Assembly (NCBI GenBank): GCA_037074705.1
Contig: CM073596.1
Span: 23,410,001 to 23,474,000 of the forward strand
Reading direction: 5' to 3'
DNA: 64,000 nucleotides
Origin: Zhengitettix transpicula
Lineage: Eukaryota; Arthropoda; Insecta; Orthoptera; Tetrigidae
Shown: positions 10,500 to 21,699 of the stretch, piece after piece
How the letters are laid out: every line of letters starts with the position of its first letter
Numbering within the stretch: the first letter of the stretch is position 1
The notes under the pieces: model-generated
Database searches by the model: none
Told to the model about the DNA's origin: nothing
Seen by the model: the letters and a program-made list of their open reading frames with translations, nothing else
Translations under genes and position numbers: made by a program

Positions 10500-12238
10500 T
10501 ATTAATCCGACGTCCAATAATCACATGAATGGTGCAAATTCCGAATGTTAACCTATGTTGCAAATGGTACTAAATAAATAATTTGGCACCAAATAATTTT
10601 ATCAACTTTGGAGGGTCTAATTGTCAAAGTAAAGTATAATTTGAATGTCAGTGGTGAATCGGCTAAGTTTTCGCTTTTGTGTTAAGGCCTACTTTAAATA
10701 TTATCTTTGGGGGGCTCAAAGTGAAAATAAAATTGAGGAAAAGTTGGAATCGGAATTAACATTAAATTGCGGAGGCCTGCTGAGTCACAGCATACATATT
10801 TTATTTTAACAGTAGTGGGGCATATTCGATTCTTTTACACGGTACGTAGATGCTCATTTCATAGTTATGAATGAGTTCCTTTAGTTGTTTAAGTATTAGA
10901 GACAATAGAAACTGTGCTGTATAAAAGTCATATAAACATCATCTTTGATTTTGCTTCCTATCAGCTTTAAAGTCCAATATTTGAGATTCGGTACAAAAGA
11001 TTCGGGAAAAAGTCATGGCCGAATGGCTGTTTTTCATTTTTCTTTAACGTCGAATTGCACGTTATAATATAATATAATAAAAATTTGAGCTAACCAGATT
11101 TAGAGACAGAAAGGTCTCGCAGTACACTTTCAGATTAAAATGTTACTCTAACGACTGTACCTGTCTTTTTACCGTTCCGAAAAATTGACGGAGTCGGCCT
11201 GTTTTAGTATTTTACAAGTGCAGAGAGGTCAAGAGAATATTCCGCTTCGGTCACGATGTCAGCAGTAATTATCAGAAAGAGATTTATAAATGGGAACTGT
11301 ATTGGGAATGTTACGATATAACATCGACAGGGTTTAGATGTATCGTTTTGAAAGCGAAATTAGGTAGGTAGCAGAGAAGAGGAGTATATATTAAAAAGTC
11401 ATGCAGAATACTTAAATCACAAACGATTCATAAGTGGCATACGCAAATTCTCTGCTTCAGAAATATAACGATTAATTAAGTAATATCGGAACTTGAAGAC
11501 AACAAAACTCTATGATCGTTAATTTCAGGGTCCAATTAAAGTTCTGATGGAGTGAATTTGGAAGGAAATAAATTTTGTTCATATTGAATATGAAATTGGA
11601 AACGGACAGGCAGGTATTAAACAAATGTATACTTAAAGTATTCCAAGTAATCGGATTAGAAATTTGGAAATGAATTGCTCGTTGCTATACAAAAAATAAT
11701 TAGAGACATTCGTAAAAAGCAACGTAAGAAGTATGTAATAAATATGAAAAGCAATTGCCGGGATGGAGGGAACTATTATCGACGAAGACGACTGTTTTTT
11801 AGGGTGGTGCAGGACATTAAGAAGATTATTGGGGAACCACTGGAAGAAAACAGCCCAATGTATAGAAAATTCGAAAAAAGTCGAAAATATTTTAACATTA
11901 ATATGGTAAAAGTTTAAGATAGGACAACTTTCTGAAGAATCAGTTGAAATAGCTTCTGTAAAAGAGTGGTTAAAGCTGTTGAATATCTTAAGTCTGAAAC
12001 AACAAAGTAGTACAGTGATATTTCAAAGAAATGAAAGAGAGTCACTAGTTATTTGGAGGACAGAAGACATACAGTGTAGTGTATGGAGCGACAGGTAAGG
12101 TGGGAGTTGCATGGAAAATTATAATTAGGAAGGGATGATATTGATTGCAGATTCTGCATTTGAAAGTTTCCACGTTTATAAATAGCAATGCGTACGTTCT
12201 CGACGGTTCGAGGGTGACTTCGAGGAAATTACGAACTA
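10500..12238. other. Non-coding stretch upstream of the small host gene
   Basis: Moderate AT content. A lysine- and arginine-rich 80-codon frame at 11675-11917 lacks splice context, homology that I can see, or coding bias, so I do not call it. Nothing else is recognised. Confidence 0.5.
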
Positions 12239-12420
12239 GTATCGAGCGAGCGGGTGGTTGAATGGGCTAGGCTGGACATGACCCGAGCCACCAGAGGCGC
12301 TGCGACCTGTGACGCACTCGTGACCCACATCGACGCTCTGACGTCACAGTGACGTCACCGCCCACGCCAGCCACAGGCGTCGCCTAGGCAACAGCCCGGG
12401 ATCTGTAGCGGCATTGCTGG
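12239..12420. promoter_or_regulatory. CpG-rich promoter-like patch with two CREs and an RFX X-box
   Basis: A patch clearly richer in G, C and CpG than its surroundings. It has two perfect CRE octamers TGACGTCA (12339-12346 and 12350-12357, starts 11 bases apart, about one helical turn). It also has GTCGCCTAGGCAAC (12379-12392), which fits the RFX X-box consensus of two GTNRCC/RGYAAC half sites with a two-base spacer. RFX sites in animals are typical of ciliary gene promoters, and CREs of CREB/ATF targets. A short frame starting MAAYLNETARIQMKKK (12495-12563, 22 codons) begins about 100 bases downstream in a fair start context and could be the start of a coding exon, but I see no donor inside it. 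Which gene is driven is unknown. Confidence 0.5.
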
Positions 12421-12563
12421 AAAGGGTTTCCCGGTAATTGAAAAATCACAATTGCTCTGTGAATAGAAAGTGGACGGCTGAGAACAAGAAGACTATGGCT
12501 GCTTATTTGAATGAAACCGCCCGCATCCAAATGAAGAAAAAATTGTCATTAATTAGCAGCTAA

Positions 12564-14401
12564 TGAAAGAATACTGTGAAAACAAACGACGCAGTTCTTG
12601 TATCTTGCGCCTATTGGTGAGTCGTTAATAGAGGTGTCAACTTATACTACGTGATTATTAAAATTATATCCTCTCTAGAAAATAGAAAGCGTTGACGGAA
12701 TTGAAGACATACGTTTGACATACCAAAGGAGAATATTAGTTTTCTTTGCGAGAGATGGCACCCTGAAGTGTAAAAGCACTTCTACCGTTGAAATAGATTT
12801 TAATACAAATATATACTTCATATGTCTCGTTAACTGATCTGGAGAAGGTATTTGTGGATTATGAGTGTTGTGGAGAGTAATTAGATTTAGGTCTAGTTAA
12901 GAGAGGGACCGAAATTTTTGACATAAACAACTTGTTCTGTTTCTTGAGGAACATCAGTTCTGGAAGAGTTACAGACCGACTTCCTCCGTTACGCCAAGCC
13001 CTAGAAGAATAGATGTTGACGACTTTCGGCGCTTGAATAATGACAAATAGAGTAAAATAAAGGCCAGAATTTCCGTCCGTGACGCAGAAAATCGAAGAGA
13101 ATCTTTAATCTCCCTGAGATTAGACCGAGGAGATCTAACGGTCCTTTGTAACACTGAACTGATGTTTCTCACTTCCAGCAGACAAACAAAGTAGTTGTTT
13201 TATTTTCAAATGTGTCTCTATACCACTGTTATTTCATATATTTCTCGAAAAGAGGTAATGTAACACTCAAATCTCTACATACAAATATGTAGTCGCCTTT
13301 CACGTCGTCTTGATTCATTGGTGAGTTGTTCAACATTCAAAGTCAGTCGAATTTCACAGGAAACTCTAGAAAAGGAAAGCAGGCCACAATAGTGGTTGCT
13401 TCTCATGGAATTTAGGCACATATATTGCAAGCATTATCGTTTTTACATACATCCATTCCACTTATTATTGGCTATGAAAGGCTGACTAAATGACCTTTAG
13501 CGCGCTCTCAACAAAATAAATATCAGTTTGGGAAATTAAGCGTTACCGTGCTCAGCGGAATGACTGACTTTTAAGCATCGTTAAGTCACCGTATTTTCAG
13601 TAACGTCGTTACCCGTTTTGTGGTCTCTAAAGCGATCGGCGGCATGTTTTTTTCTGTGTGGGTGGCAATTCAATACTGTAAGGTGCGTGGGTGTTGAATT
13701 CGGATGTCACTCAATTCCCCTCCATAGTTCCGTGTGTAACAATTTATAAATCAATAATTTCCGGGGAAATTACGTAGACACCTTCACTCGATTTAATATT
13801 GTTATAACACATCCGAGTAAAACTCATCGTTAATTCTTCATCATGTACCTTATACATTCTTACAAATAACCTACACCTTCCCCATTAATTTAAATTGATT
13901 CTAAGAAATCAATACAATGTTAGAGATTGTGTCAGACTGTCTTGGAATCAATTTTCTGTTCAATAGGCTAAGAAAATAGGTGATAAGCTCATACATGTGT
14001 TTATGATTGTACAATTTAAAAAAAATTACCACTGTATTATGTATAGACAGAATTGTTGGTTAATCTGATAATTTTTTTTTGCTTATATACATCGATACTG
14101 AAACTCGCATATTATGCGGCCCAACGCATGAATTAGCATTTGAGGCACCGGGTATCGATTTGGATTTGATATGCGATGTGCCAGTTGTTCTGCAGTGCAA
14201 TTACTGAGTTGTAATCGCTTTCGGTATCGACAGCATAATACTGTGTGCACTGAATGCTACATACAAAGATTTTCCACGTGTTGTGGTATCTTTGGCCGTT
14301 ACCAAATGGTTCGGAAAAGGTTATGTAGGTTTGCAGGGAAGTCGTTCTTGATCTTCGACAAGCTGTTAGAGCTACTAACTAAAGATCTGTCTATTGTTGA
14401 G
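12564..14401. other. Stretch without recognised features
   Basis: AT-rich sequence with scattered short frames on both strands, none with splice context or family motifs. Confidence 0.5.
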
Positions 14402-14827
14402 TTCGAGGGATGATCAGAAACTAAGGTTACGAAGCCTGCAACGAGGAAAAAAGGTGAAAGGTCTTCCTTCACGACAACGCGCGACCTGTTGAAACAGGTT
14501 CACTGTCATCGATCACCTTCCCAACAGCCAGGACCTCGATCCAAGCAACTTTAAATTTTTTCCTCACTTGAAGTAGCACCTAGGAGGCCGACAGCTCGCT
14601 GAAGGCGAGGAGGTGAAACGCTTCACGACAGCGTGGCTGATCACGCAAGGGAAGAAGGAAATATTCAAACTCATCCCACGAAGCGACAAGTACCTAAACC
14701 GATATGGAGACTTTGTGAAAAAATAAATTACTGTAAGTACTATCGGGTGGCTGTATTGTTTGTATGAAATAAATTGTACAAGTTTCACTGAAGGATTTGT
14801 AACCTTAGTTTCTGACCACTCTCCGTA
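14402..14827 (+). mobile_element. Internally deleted mariner transposon
   Basis: Inverted ends TCAGAAACTAAGGTTAC (within 14412-14430) and GTAACCTTAGTTTCTGA (14799-14815) match over 17 bases and extend imperfectly outward to a TA at 14826-14827. The left TA is mutated. Inside, broken plus-strand frames keep transposase C-terminal pieces: LHDNAR near 14475, and FTTAWLITQGKKEIFKLIPR followed by YLNRYGDFVKK and a stop near 14727. A full mariner is about 1.3 kb, so most of the gene, including the first catalytic Asp region, is deleted. Non-functional. Confidence 0.85.
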
Positions 14828-16407
14828 TTTTATTCGAAATCAGGAAAGTGTTTCTTATTAATATAAGGTTGCAAAATAAAGTGTATCCACATCACCTCTT
14901 AACCATTAATGTTTGATGTGAAATTTTTTGAAAGTTTAGAAATGTGAATTTTGAGACTGAAAGATACGAGTGGAGACAGGAAAATTTCATACCAGCTTGA
15001 AAATGGTTTATTTCGTTTAGGTTTGGCCATATATATATATATATACATCATGATCCGGGAAATTCACGTAAATATGCTGTCGTGTCGCACTGACGGTCAA
15101 GGTTATGATTTATGCAACTTTACCTTACAAAAAAATATTGATGTTCAAATAAAGTGGACAGCATAACAGATAAAGAGGAAATGAAGAAAAATCCATGTTG
15201 AGGAACAGATCGTCCGAGATAAGCAGAAAAGTGGAACGGAGATGCTGAGAAGTAGATGCTTGATACATGACGTCAATGCAGGGGAAAATATATGTGAAGA
15301 ATTGTGTAGGACTTGGAATAAGGTGGAAGGTTTAGCATATCGACCATTAGAAGAAATAATTCCATTTTAAAAGAGAAATTGAAGACAGAATTCAAAAACA
15401 GAATGCCTCGGAGAGCAAGTCGTGGTGATGACTGACTCACAAATATTCTTGACTCCGGTCATAAACGAAAGATACGGTATTGGTCTTGTAAAACACGAAC
15501 AACAGTTCATTGGTGTTTCATTATAAAATTTTGGGATGTTTTATCGGTTGTCACGTTAAATTAATTAAGGTTGACGATGACCTTTCAACATCTACTCCTG
15601 AGGAAATCTACTGTGTGCATGTGAAACAGATCCGTTTGCTCTATATATAAACGTGCGTGCTCGGAGATAAATGGATGTTGAACAAACGTCTGTGCGTGTT
15701 CCTAGCAAGAGGTGAGTGTTCCACTATCTCGGCTAAGTGTGCGTGAGCTGGGGTCACTTAGGAAACACACTCATGCGCTGGCACGCATATACTTAACACA
15801 CGGCCATGCAGAATGAACAATACAGTAAAATTGTTGACGACAGCTTTCCATTAGAAAGCAGACTTCTTAAAGACCCGAACGTTATAGACACAACTATGTT
15901 ATAGCCTTACATATGACGGTTTGATCGAGTTTCAAGACCAGCTGGAGCACATGACGCAAGTTAGCGCGTGTAATCCAACAACACATTAACGCGATTAGCG
16001 AAGTAACACTTGTATGTACGCCACTTATCGGTTTTCTGTTGCTTAAAGCAAATAGAGCGTAGCTTCAACTTAGTTGCGTGTCAATAATTGGTCGGACAGT
16101 TCGTTCCTGCCGCTCCGCAAAAGGGACTGCGTAATAGAGTAATATTAAATTAATTTTGTAAACAGGAGTTGCTTTTTATATTGAAACTGTTAGCAGTTTG
16201 GGTAACAATCGAAGTTGTGGGCTGGAAGATTGGCAGATGTCCTTAATTGAAGGGGGGATAAACTCGAGCTCACTTTAACACAAACCTTTGTTAGGGCAAC
16301 TTGGTAGTGTAAAAACTGTACTGAAAATATTCACGTATGGAAACATACTGTCCAGTTCAGGATATGTTGTGCATCAAAAAGCTCATCCGTAAAAGTTTAG
16401 AGATGAT
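14828..16407. other. Stretch without recognised features
   Basis: AT-rich sequence. A short TA run lies at 15030-15044. No coding or RNA signal was recognised. Confidence 0.45.
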
Positions 16408-16590
16408 ATGTACAGGGCGTGGTAAAAATAACCTGCTCTTGTATTTCCATTCGTAAGAATATGATTAATGATTTTTGAAGAATGGTAGCGTCGTAGTTCC
16501 AGCTTCTCCAAAAGAGGAAGTTCCTAACTGACGACAATGTTCCCCTCCACCTCCTCCCTTCTTCTACTGCGCATCTGACACGACTTGCTA
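16408..16590 (-). repeat. Dispersed repeat C, copy 1
   Basis: The minus strand of 16490-16590 matches the plus strand of 45735-45828. Shared words include GTGTCAGATGCG, GTCGTCAGTT, GGAACTTCCT, GGAGAAGCT and GAACTACG. The left edge begins TACAGGGCGTGGTAAAAATA, the form of a DNA-transposon terminus (TACAGGGTG-type), though no matching opposite end was found. It could be a decayed DNA transposon or MITE. Confidence 0.5.
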
Positions 16591-17613
16591 TATATATATA
16601 CACCAAACGTTTAACGTAAAAAAATTTCAAATATACAACATTACTCTTATTCATGGAGGAGGAAGAAGGATTAGTGATTCAGTTTCAAAACGGTGGCATC
16701 TTCAAATCAGAATATGATGAATAAAGATTGAAATATTGCTGTTGGGACAATTTTATTGAATTGGAACGTACTGTGCACATGACAAATTTCACTTTCAAAG
16801 ATTTAGTTAACTGATTAAAACGACAGAACTAAGGAAAGTTGTGTGAAATAGTTCTTGGCGTAGAACATTATATGATGTGCATATTGTACGTAATTTGGAG
16901 GAGAAACAATTAGATAAGACTGGCAGAGAGAGAAATTATATGTAGGTAAGAGAGGAAGACAGGGAGAATTGATAGACAGTGACCTACCCCGTTCGCAGTC
17001 TTCAGTTAAGGGGTGCATAAGCAACCCATACAGACACGGATCTACTCTGTTCAGCCTAGCCCCAGGGGACTAGGGGCTGTATGCAGCTCTTTGGTCCCGG
17101 TGGTTATTATACCTAAACAACACTGAACTGTTGCTGCTTCGTCCCTGAAGATGCAGACCAGAGTTATTTATCGTTTCTTTCCTCCCTATCTGTTTTTACT
17201 ACTATTATTTCATATATAACTTCTCCAAATCAGTCAATGGAACATTAGAAAAATATGTTGTATATTAAATATACAGTTACATTTCAAAATCGACATCATG
17301 TGATGGGTTGACGATAACGTGACAAAGCTAATTGGATTGCGCCTAATGGAATACGGAAGTAGGGCAGAGAAGATAAGAACGTGGTGGAAATCATCTTGGT
17401 GTTGAAAATCGTCACTTCCTCTGTTGTCGTAAGTGACGCTCTCCGCGCTTTATTTTGAGCCAGTGAAGTGGATTTAATGTTACTGCGCTTCGTTTCATAA
17501 ATTTGCTTTCGCTCCGACAGAACAACTATGCGTCGTGGTCGTTTTTCCATTCCGCACTGATAGTGTAATAAATTCCCGTGGGCGCGCAGATTGCACCCTT
17601 TAATGTAGAGGCC
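16591..17613. other. Stretch without recognised features
   Basis: No gene recognised. A compositionally similar stretch near 60200-60480 shares GGATCTACT and nearby words with 17030-17100, too weak to call a repeat. Confidence 0.4.
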
Positions 17614-17785
17614 ACAAAGGAAGGCGGGGGAGTTGTACGAGCATTTCTAACTTTGATGCAGATTTAAAGCGCCTTGCCGAGCAGAAGCCGGTGGTAATGT
17701 CAGAGGTCACGTACCGAGGTCGATACAGCAGCGTAGCCGGGCCTCTGCATTGCCAGCCTGGGAGTTACCCGAACCCGAACATCCA
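17614..17785 (+). other. GC-rich candidate exon with a strong donor
   Basis: A frame runs open through this GC-rich block and reads MSEVTYRGRYSSVAGPLHC (from the ATG at 17697) then PGSYPNPNI up to a good donor, CCA/GTAAGG, at 17785/17786. Without splicing the frame ends at once at a TAA overlapping that donor. Upstream of the ATG the frame is open for about 25 codons to near 17625, just past a possible acceptor (TTTAATGTAG). High G+C at third positions fits a coding exon in an AT-rich genome. I do not recognise the protein and no partner exon was found, so this may equally be a GC-rich leader. Confidence 0.3.
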
Positions 17786-19617
17786 GTAAGGGCCGACAAC
17801 CAGCAGCTCTAGACGTCCCACTGGCTCAGCAGGCTGGACGACCTCCTCAGAGACCTTCCAATAAGACACATCTTACTAACTCTCTGGATTCGAAATTTAT
17901 TGACAATGGTATGGTCACACCAGGAGACACGGCTTTCTCTGATATGGAGGAGGGCACGGTAGGCAAAAGAGAAATGGCGGAAAGGTGAAAGAAAGTGATT
18001 TAAATCAGGTAAATGGAAACTGAGCGAAATGATCGACGAATAGATAAAATGGTCGTATGAATGAGAGGAGAATGTAGGTTTAACTTTTCGATCAGTAAGA
18101 TATAAGAATAGGAGGGGATTTAGGAATTAGGAAAAAACGAGAAGTGAACTTAAGCTTCTAACACTGAAAGAAAAGTCTGTTCGTCTTCAATGCAGAACAA
18201 TAAAAGCATCAGCAGAGATTCTACACACCCTTTCTTTGCTCAACGCAGCCCTAAAATGCCAATCGAATGATTTGACTATGAACATTCGATGTTTCCCACC
18301 CAATTGGTACGCAATATGCCGAGATTATTAACTTAATGGCAAGGAAAATTACATAATTGCTTGGATTGAGGTACAGTATCCTGTTAATATATTCATGAAA
18401 ATTTATTGTGAATAACTATGCATAATGTAAATTATCTTCATATTGAATCGATATCGAAAACCAACCAGTAATATGCTGGTCTTAACCAGTTAGAACAATG
18501 CACATAAATGTACATAAACGACACGTACTATGGTAAAAGTACACTGAAAAACAACACTCAACTGTTTTATATCATAGGCGTATTTTTAAATATATATATA
18601 TGGAAATATCATGTTTCTAAAAATAATGTAAGATGTGTGAAAAATTGTACAAATATAAATTTTTTACATTTAAGGTATAAAAATGAATATGACAGTGCAG
18701 TCGAAAGCTTCTTCCAATTAAACAACTAAGAATTTTTATCAGAAATTACCAGCTGCTTATGAACGGTATCTTTCGCTTCTTTCTTAACCCAAAATTTATA
18801 TCTATAAATTGTCTCTTACCGTTCTGGATCCATGAAATTGGCATAATTTTTTTTTTAAAAAATGAGTACTTAATTTTAACAAGAGTTTCTGTAGTCTGCT
18901 GGACTTACGAAAAGTCACAAAGCAGTAGCAGTAAAATTGGCTGAAAAGCCTCATATCGACTATGAGAATAGAAAAGCGGCTGAGGAAAGTTTACTATTTA
19001 TTTTATAAAGGGGAAGCTCTAAAACAAGTAACCTTGTCCATATAGCCCCTCTTACGTCCTACTCTAGCGTAATAGGGATATATATTCTGGGTTCCATACG
19101 AAAGAAAATATCAGAAGAAGACACTGGAAAGTGTATAAATGGTAAAAAGAGATCTTCGATATAGGCACGAGAAACTTGACTAGTTACGTTGGCAAGATTT
19201 AGAAAAAATGACAGCAGAATTTGCACATAAAGTATAATAATTCAGAAATTTCTTAAAAAATAAAAAAAAACCAGAAAAATACAAATAAATTTTAGAAAGA
19301 GCGTTGAAAGAGGTATATAATTCCCTCCAGGAGAACGAAAGTTAAATGAATGAATAAGGGTTAACATACTAAATAATCAGTGACGCACTTTATATTAATA
19401 GTTTCACGATGAAGTGGAAGAAATGGCTGGATTACCAAGGATTGACGGTGAAAATATTACATTTTGGCTAAAAATATGGGCAGAATATTAAATTGTGCTT
19501 GGAGAAGCTAATTACTACGGAAGAGAAGAACATAAAAGCAAATCAGTGAAAATTAATAAAATGGCGTAGTAAGTTATTAACTACATTGGAACTATATAGC
19601 TAATCTTTACTACAGTT
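17786..19617. other. Stretch without recognised features
   Basis: AT-rich. Short frames at 18508 and 18759 look like chance. No repeats recognised. Confidence 0.45.
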
Positions 19618-19705
19618 CAGGGGCGTTGTTAACCCTTGGCTACCTTGCGCTACCTTTCCGCAGCCCCCCTTTCAGTCTCTTCCTATGCTATAAGAGGGTA
19701 ATGGC
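19618..19705 (+). repeat. Family R fragment (3' part)
   Basis: GTTAACCCTTGGCTACCTT, CAGCCCCCCTTTCAG and TCCTATGCTATAAG match the 3' part of the A-tailed family R copy at 49160-49661, same orientation. Only about 85 bases remain. Confidence 0.7.
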
Positions 19706-19798
19706 CAGACCATGTCAGACTCGTTTCCGTTTAAAGGACTTGCTTTTAGTGAACACATTATTAATTTAATTTTACATTAACTACTGCCAACTACAACT

Positions 19799-19960
19799 GA
19801 ACCATGGCATTCATCTATATAAATAAAAGGCAGTGACTGTTTCCCGTCCATTTTGAGCATAAACTTAGTAACGGCTGAACTGATTTCAATGCGTTTTCAT
19901 ATTTGTATTTTTTTTTACTGAAAGTGTAACACAGAATTATAGTTGGCCTAATTTAAGTCA
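19799..19960 (-). repeat. Retroelement-like 3' tail, minus strand
   Basis: Read on the minus strand it has TGAAATCAGTTCAGCCGTTA and then CCTTTTATTTATATAGATG, the same tail type as at 5961-6055. No coding part is attached. Confidence 0.4.
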
Positions 19961-20272
19961 AGGGTGGGTCTTGGAGAAACGTTAAAACACATTTCAATTA
20001 CTGACTACGGATACCAGCAATGTCTTTAGATTAATAATATTATTGGTTCTGTTTCGTGTACTTAATAGTTCCATAAAGTACTGGCACAAATAACTAGTAT
20101 ATGAAATTTGATATTTATTTATATATAAATCTCCAGGATGATTTTGTACGACTAGGATATGGAAAGGACCTACAGACTGTTGACCTTTTCTAATACGATT
20201 TGGTAAAATAGATACGTTTCCTTTGTTGTACATTTGTTGCGTTGTCTTAAGAAATTATGCGCCATTTTCCTA

Positions 20273-20436
20273 GCAGAAAGAGTCCACGGGTTTTACACAG
20301 CGATTAAAACGCGACGTTTCGACGACCACAAGCTCTGTCGTCATCTTCTAGGCGATGACGACACAGCTTGTGGTCGTCGAAACGACGCCTTTTAATCGGT
20401 GTTGACACCCGTGTAAAACCCGAGAACTCTTTCTGC
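20273..20436. repeat. Foldback hairpin with two divergent hammerhead-like halves
   Basis: Inverted arms of about 75 bases flank a short centre (TTCTAGGC). The inner arm carries GACGACCACAAGCT and its complement. Outward the arms run GTTTTACAC and GCAGAAAGAGT-like to both ends. On the minus strand the left arm reads CTAGAAGATGACGAC...GTCGTCGAAACG. That equals a hammerhead-like CTGAAGA core with one extra A, a GACGAC/GTCGTC stem and GAAACG. The plus strand repeats the pattern from the right arm (GCGATGACGAC...GTCGTCGAAACG). The sequence is GC-rich relative to its flanks and little diverged between arms. Confidence 0.75.
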
Positions 20437-20689
20437 AGCAACTACACCGGGAAAGTCTTCGATCATCGACCATTTTCGCAGTTCGAATATTAGTGTGTAC
20501 ATCCGACGTTGAACGGAGCGGCTACAAAACTACGGTTCCGGATCTGATTTCTGAAAAGTTGATAACCTAATGTGATCATTTAGAAATTCTGGCATGATTG
20601 CAGGGTTTATGTTTTGTGGCAATTACCTTTCGACGATCACCTCTGATGAAAGAGTGGCACGTGTTCAGCTGCCCTCAAACGTTAATTGG

Positions 20690-20890
20690 AGAATTTGTAT
20701 CTTATCTTGGGCGTAGGCGATCCGCCCACGCAGCGGCAGCTGGGCCAGATTCTCAATTATGATGCAAAATGCGCCGGATGACTCGCAGCACACGCGTGGT
20801 CCAGATACATCGATTGACGCCCTCATGCTCGCAGGCAGCGTGAGACGGTCCCATGCGGGCAAAGCGAACCACTTCCTGGAGGAGGAACAC
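20690..20890. other. GC-rich patch with overlapping open frames on both strands
   Basis: A 200-base GC-rich patch. The plus strand has MMQNAPDDSQHTRG... from 20759, and another frame ending NYDAKCAG. The minus strand has a pyrimidine-rich acceptor (GTTCCTCCTCCAG) just outside, at 20878-20890, followed by frames open for 40 or more codons. I cannot tell which frame, if any, is coding. It may be an exon, a decayed exon or a CpG-rich leader. No family is recognised. Confidence 0.3.
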
Positions 20891-21204
20891 ACACACACGT
20901 CAAGTTTTGGTCGGTGTCAGCCTAGGACACGCACTCAAATAGAAATCACATTCAGAAAGTCTTCGAGGTTGGATTTCATTTCGTATCTTGAATGAGCTAA
21001 TATTTCTAGTCGTCACACGTCACAAGATAATTGCAACAAAGGATAAGACCCTAAATTACAGAGTCAGTTAGGTACGACCTCTTTTGTTGCAAATCCTAGT
21101 CCAGAAAGCCATTTATAACATCCGGGAACCGGATCCAGCCGTTGGACCTAAATTTACCACATGTGACCAACTTTGCGGAGGTAATAAGCAAAAACTAACG
21201 ACTT

Positions 21205-21690
21205 CTAAGCGGTTGTATTGAAGTGGTGCAAAACTTTTTTCTTAGCCAAGTGTTGACGGCTGGTACTAATTACTCCAATAACCCTGTTTAACTTTCTCCG
21301 GTGATTGTTTAACCTTTTTCGAGATGGTCTGTCAGAACGGCACAATGAGCACGGTGACCATGGCTTCTTCCGTTGATGTTTCACTTCCACCCGCTTCGAT
21401 TCACTGTTTGGACAGTTGCTTCGTCTTAGGGGTGTAATAATTAGTCCATGTTTCATCAACAGTAGCAAAAAAAACCAGATGAACTGCTTACAATGTTCAG
21501 TCACGTGCGTCCTGATCAACGCAGCAGTCATCGGGCTGACAGCTATTTCATACTCGAAACATCATGTAATATTTTGTGGACGCGATCTTTTCAATAGAAG
21601 ATGAATTGCAATTCTTCAATCTATCGGTCCATTGCGGATTTCTACGATTTTATCATCTGTCGTTACGTCTGCCTGTCTGCCTGAACACTT
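21205..21690 (-). mobile_element. Decayed mariner transposase
   Basis: On the minus strand, shifting frames give mariner landmarks in order. A helix-turn-helix region remnant (DDKIVEIRNGPIDRL) comes first. Then comes the catalytic DETW box (ATVDETWTNYYTPKTKQLSK, about 21472-21412). The EEAMVTV remnant of the conserved KVMATVF segment follows. Last is AKKKVLHHFNTT, equivalent to the KKKVLFHHDNAPAH region, where the second catalytic Asp should be but is altered. Several stops and frameshifts are present. No inverted ends were identified. Dead copy, unrelated in position to the mariner at 14.4 kb. Confidence 0.75.
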
Positions 21691-21699
21691 AATACAAAA

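Noticed and set aside
11675..11917. Basic 80-codon frame
   Set aside because: Lysine and arginine content follows from AT/A-rich composition. No family, no splice signals.
17030..17130. Possible repeat shared with 60380-60480
   Set aside because: Only GGATCTACT and a few other short words agree. It could be chance.
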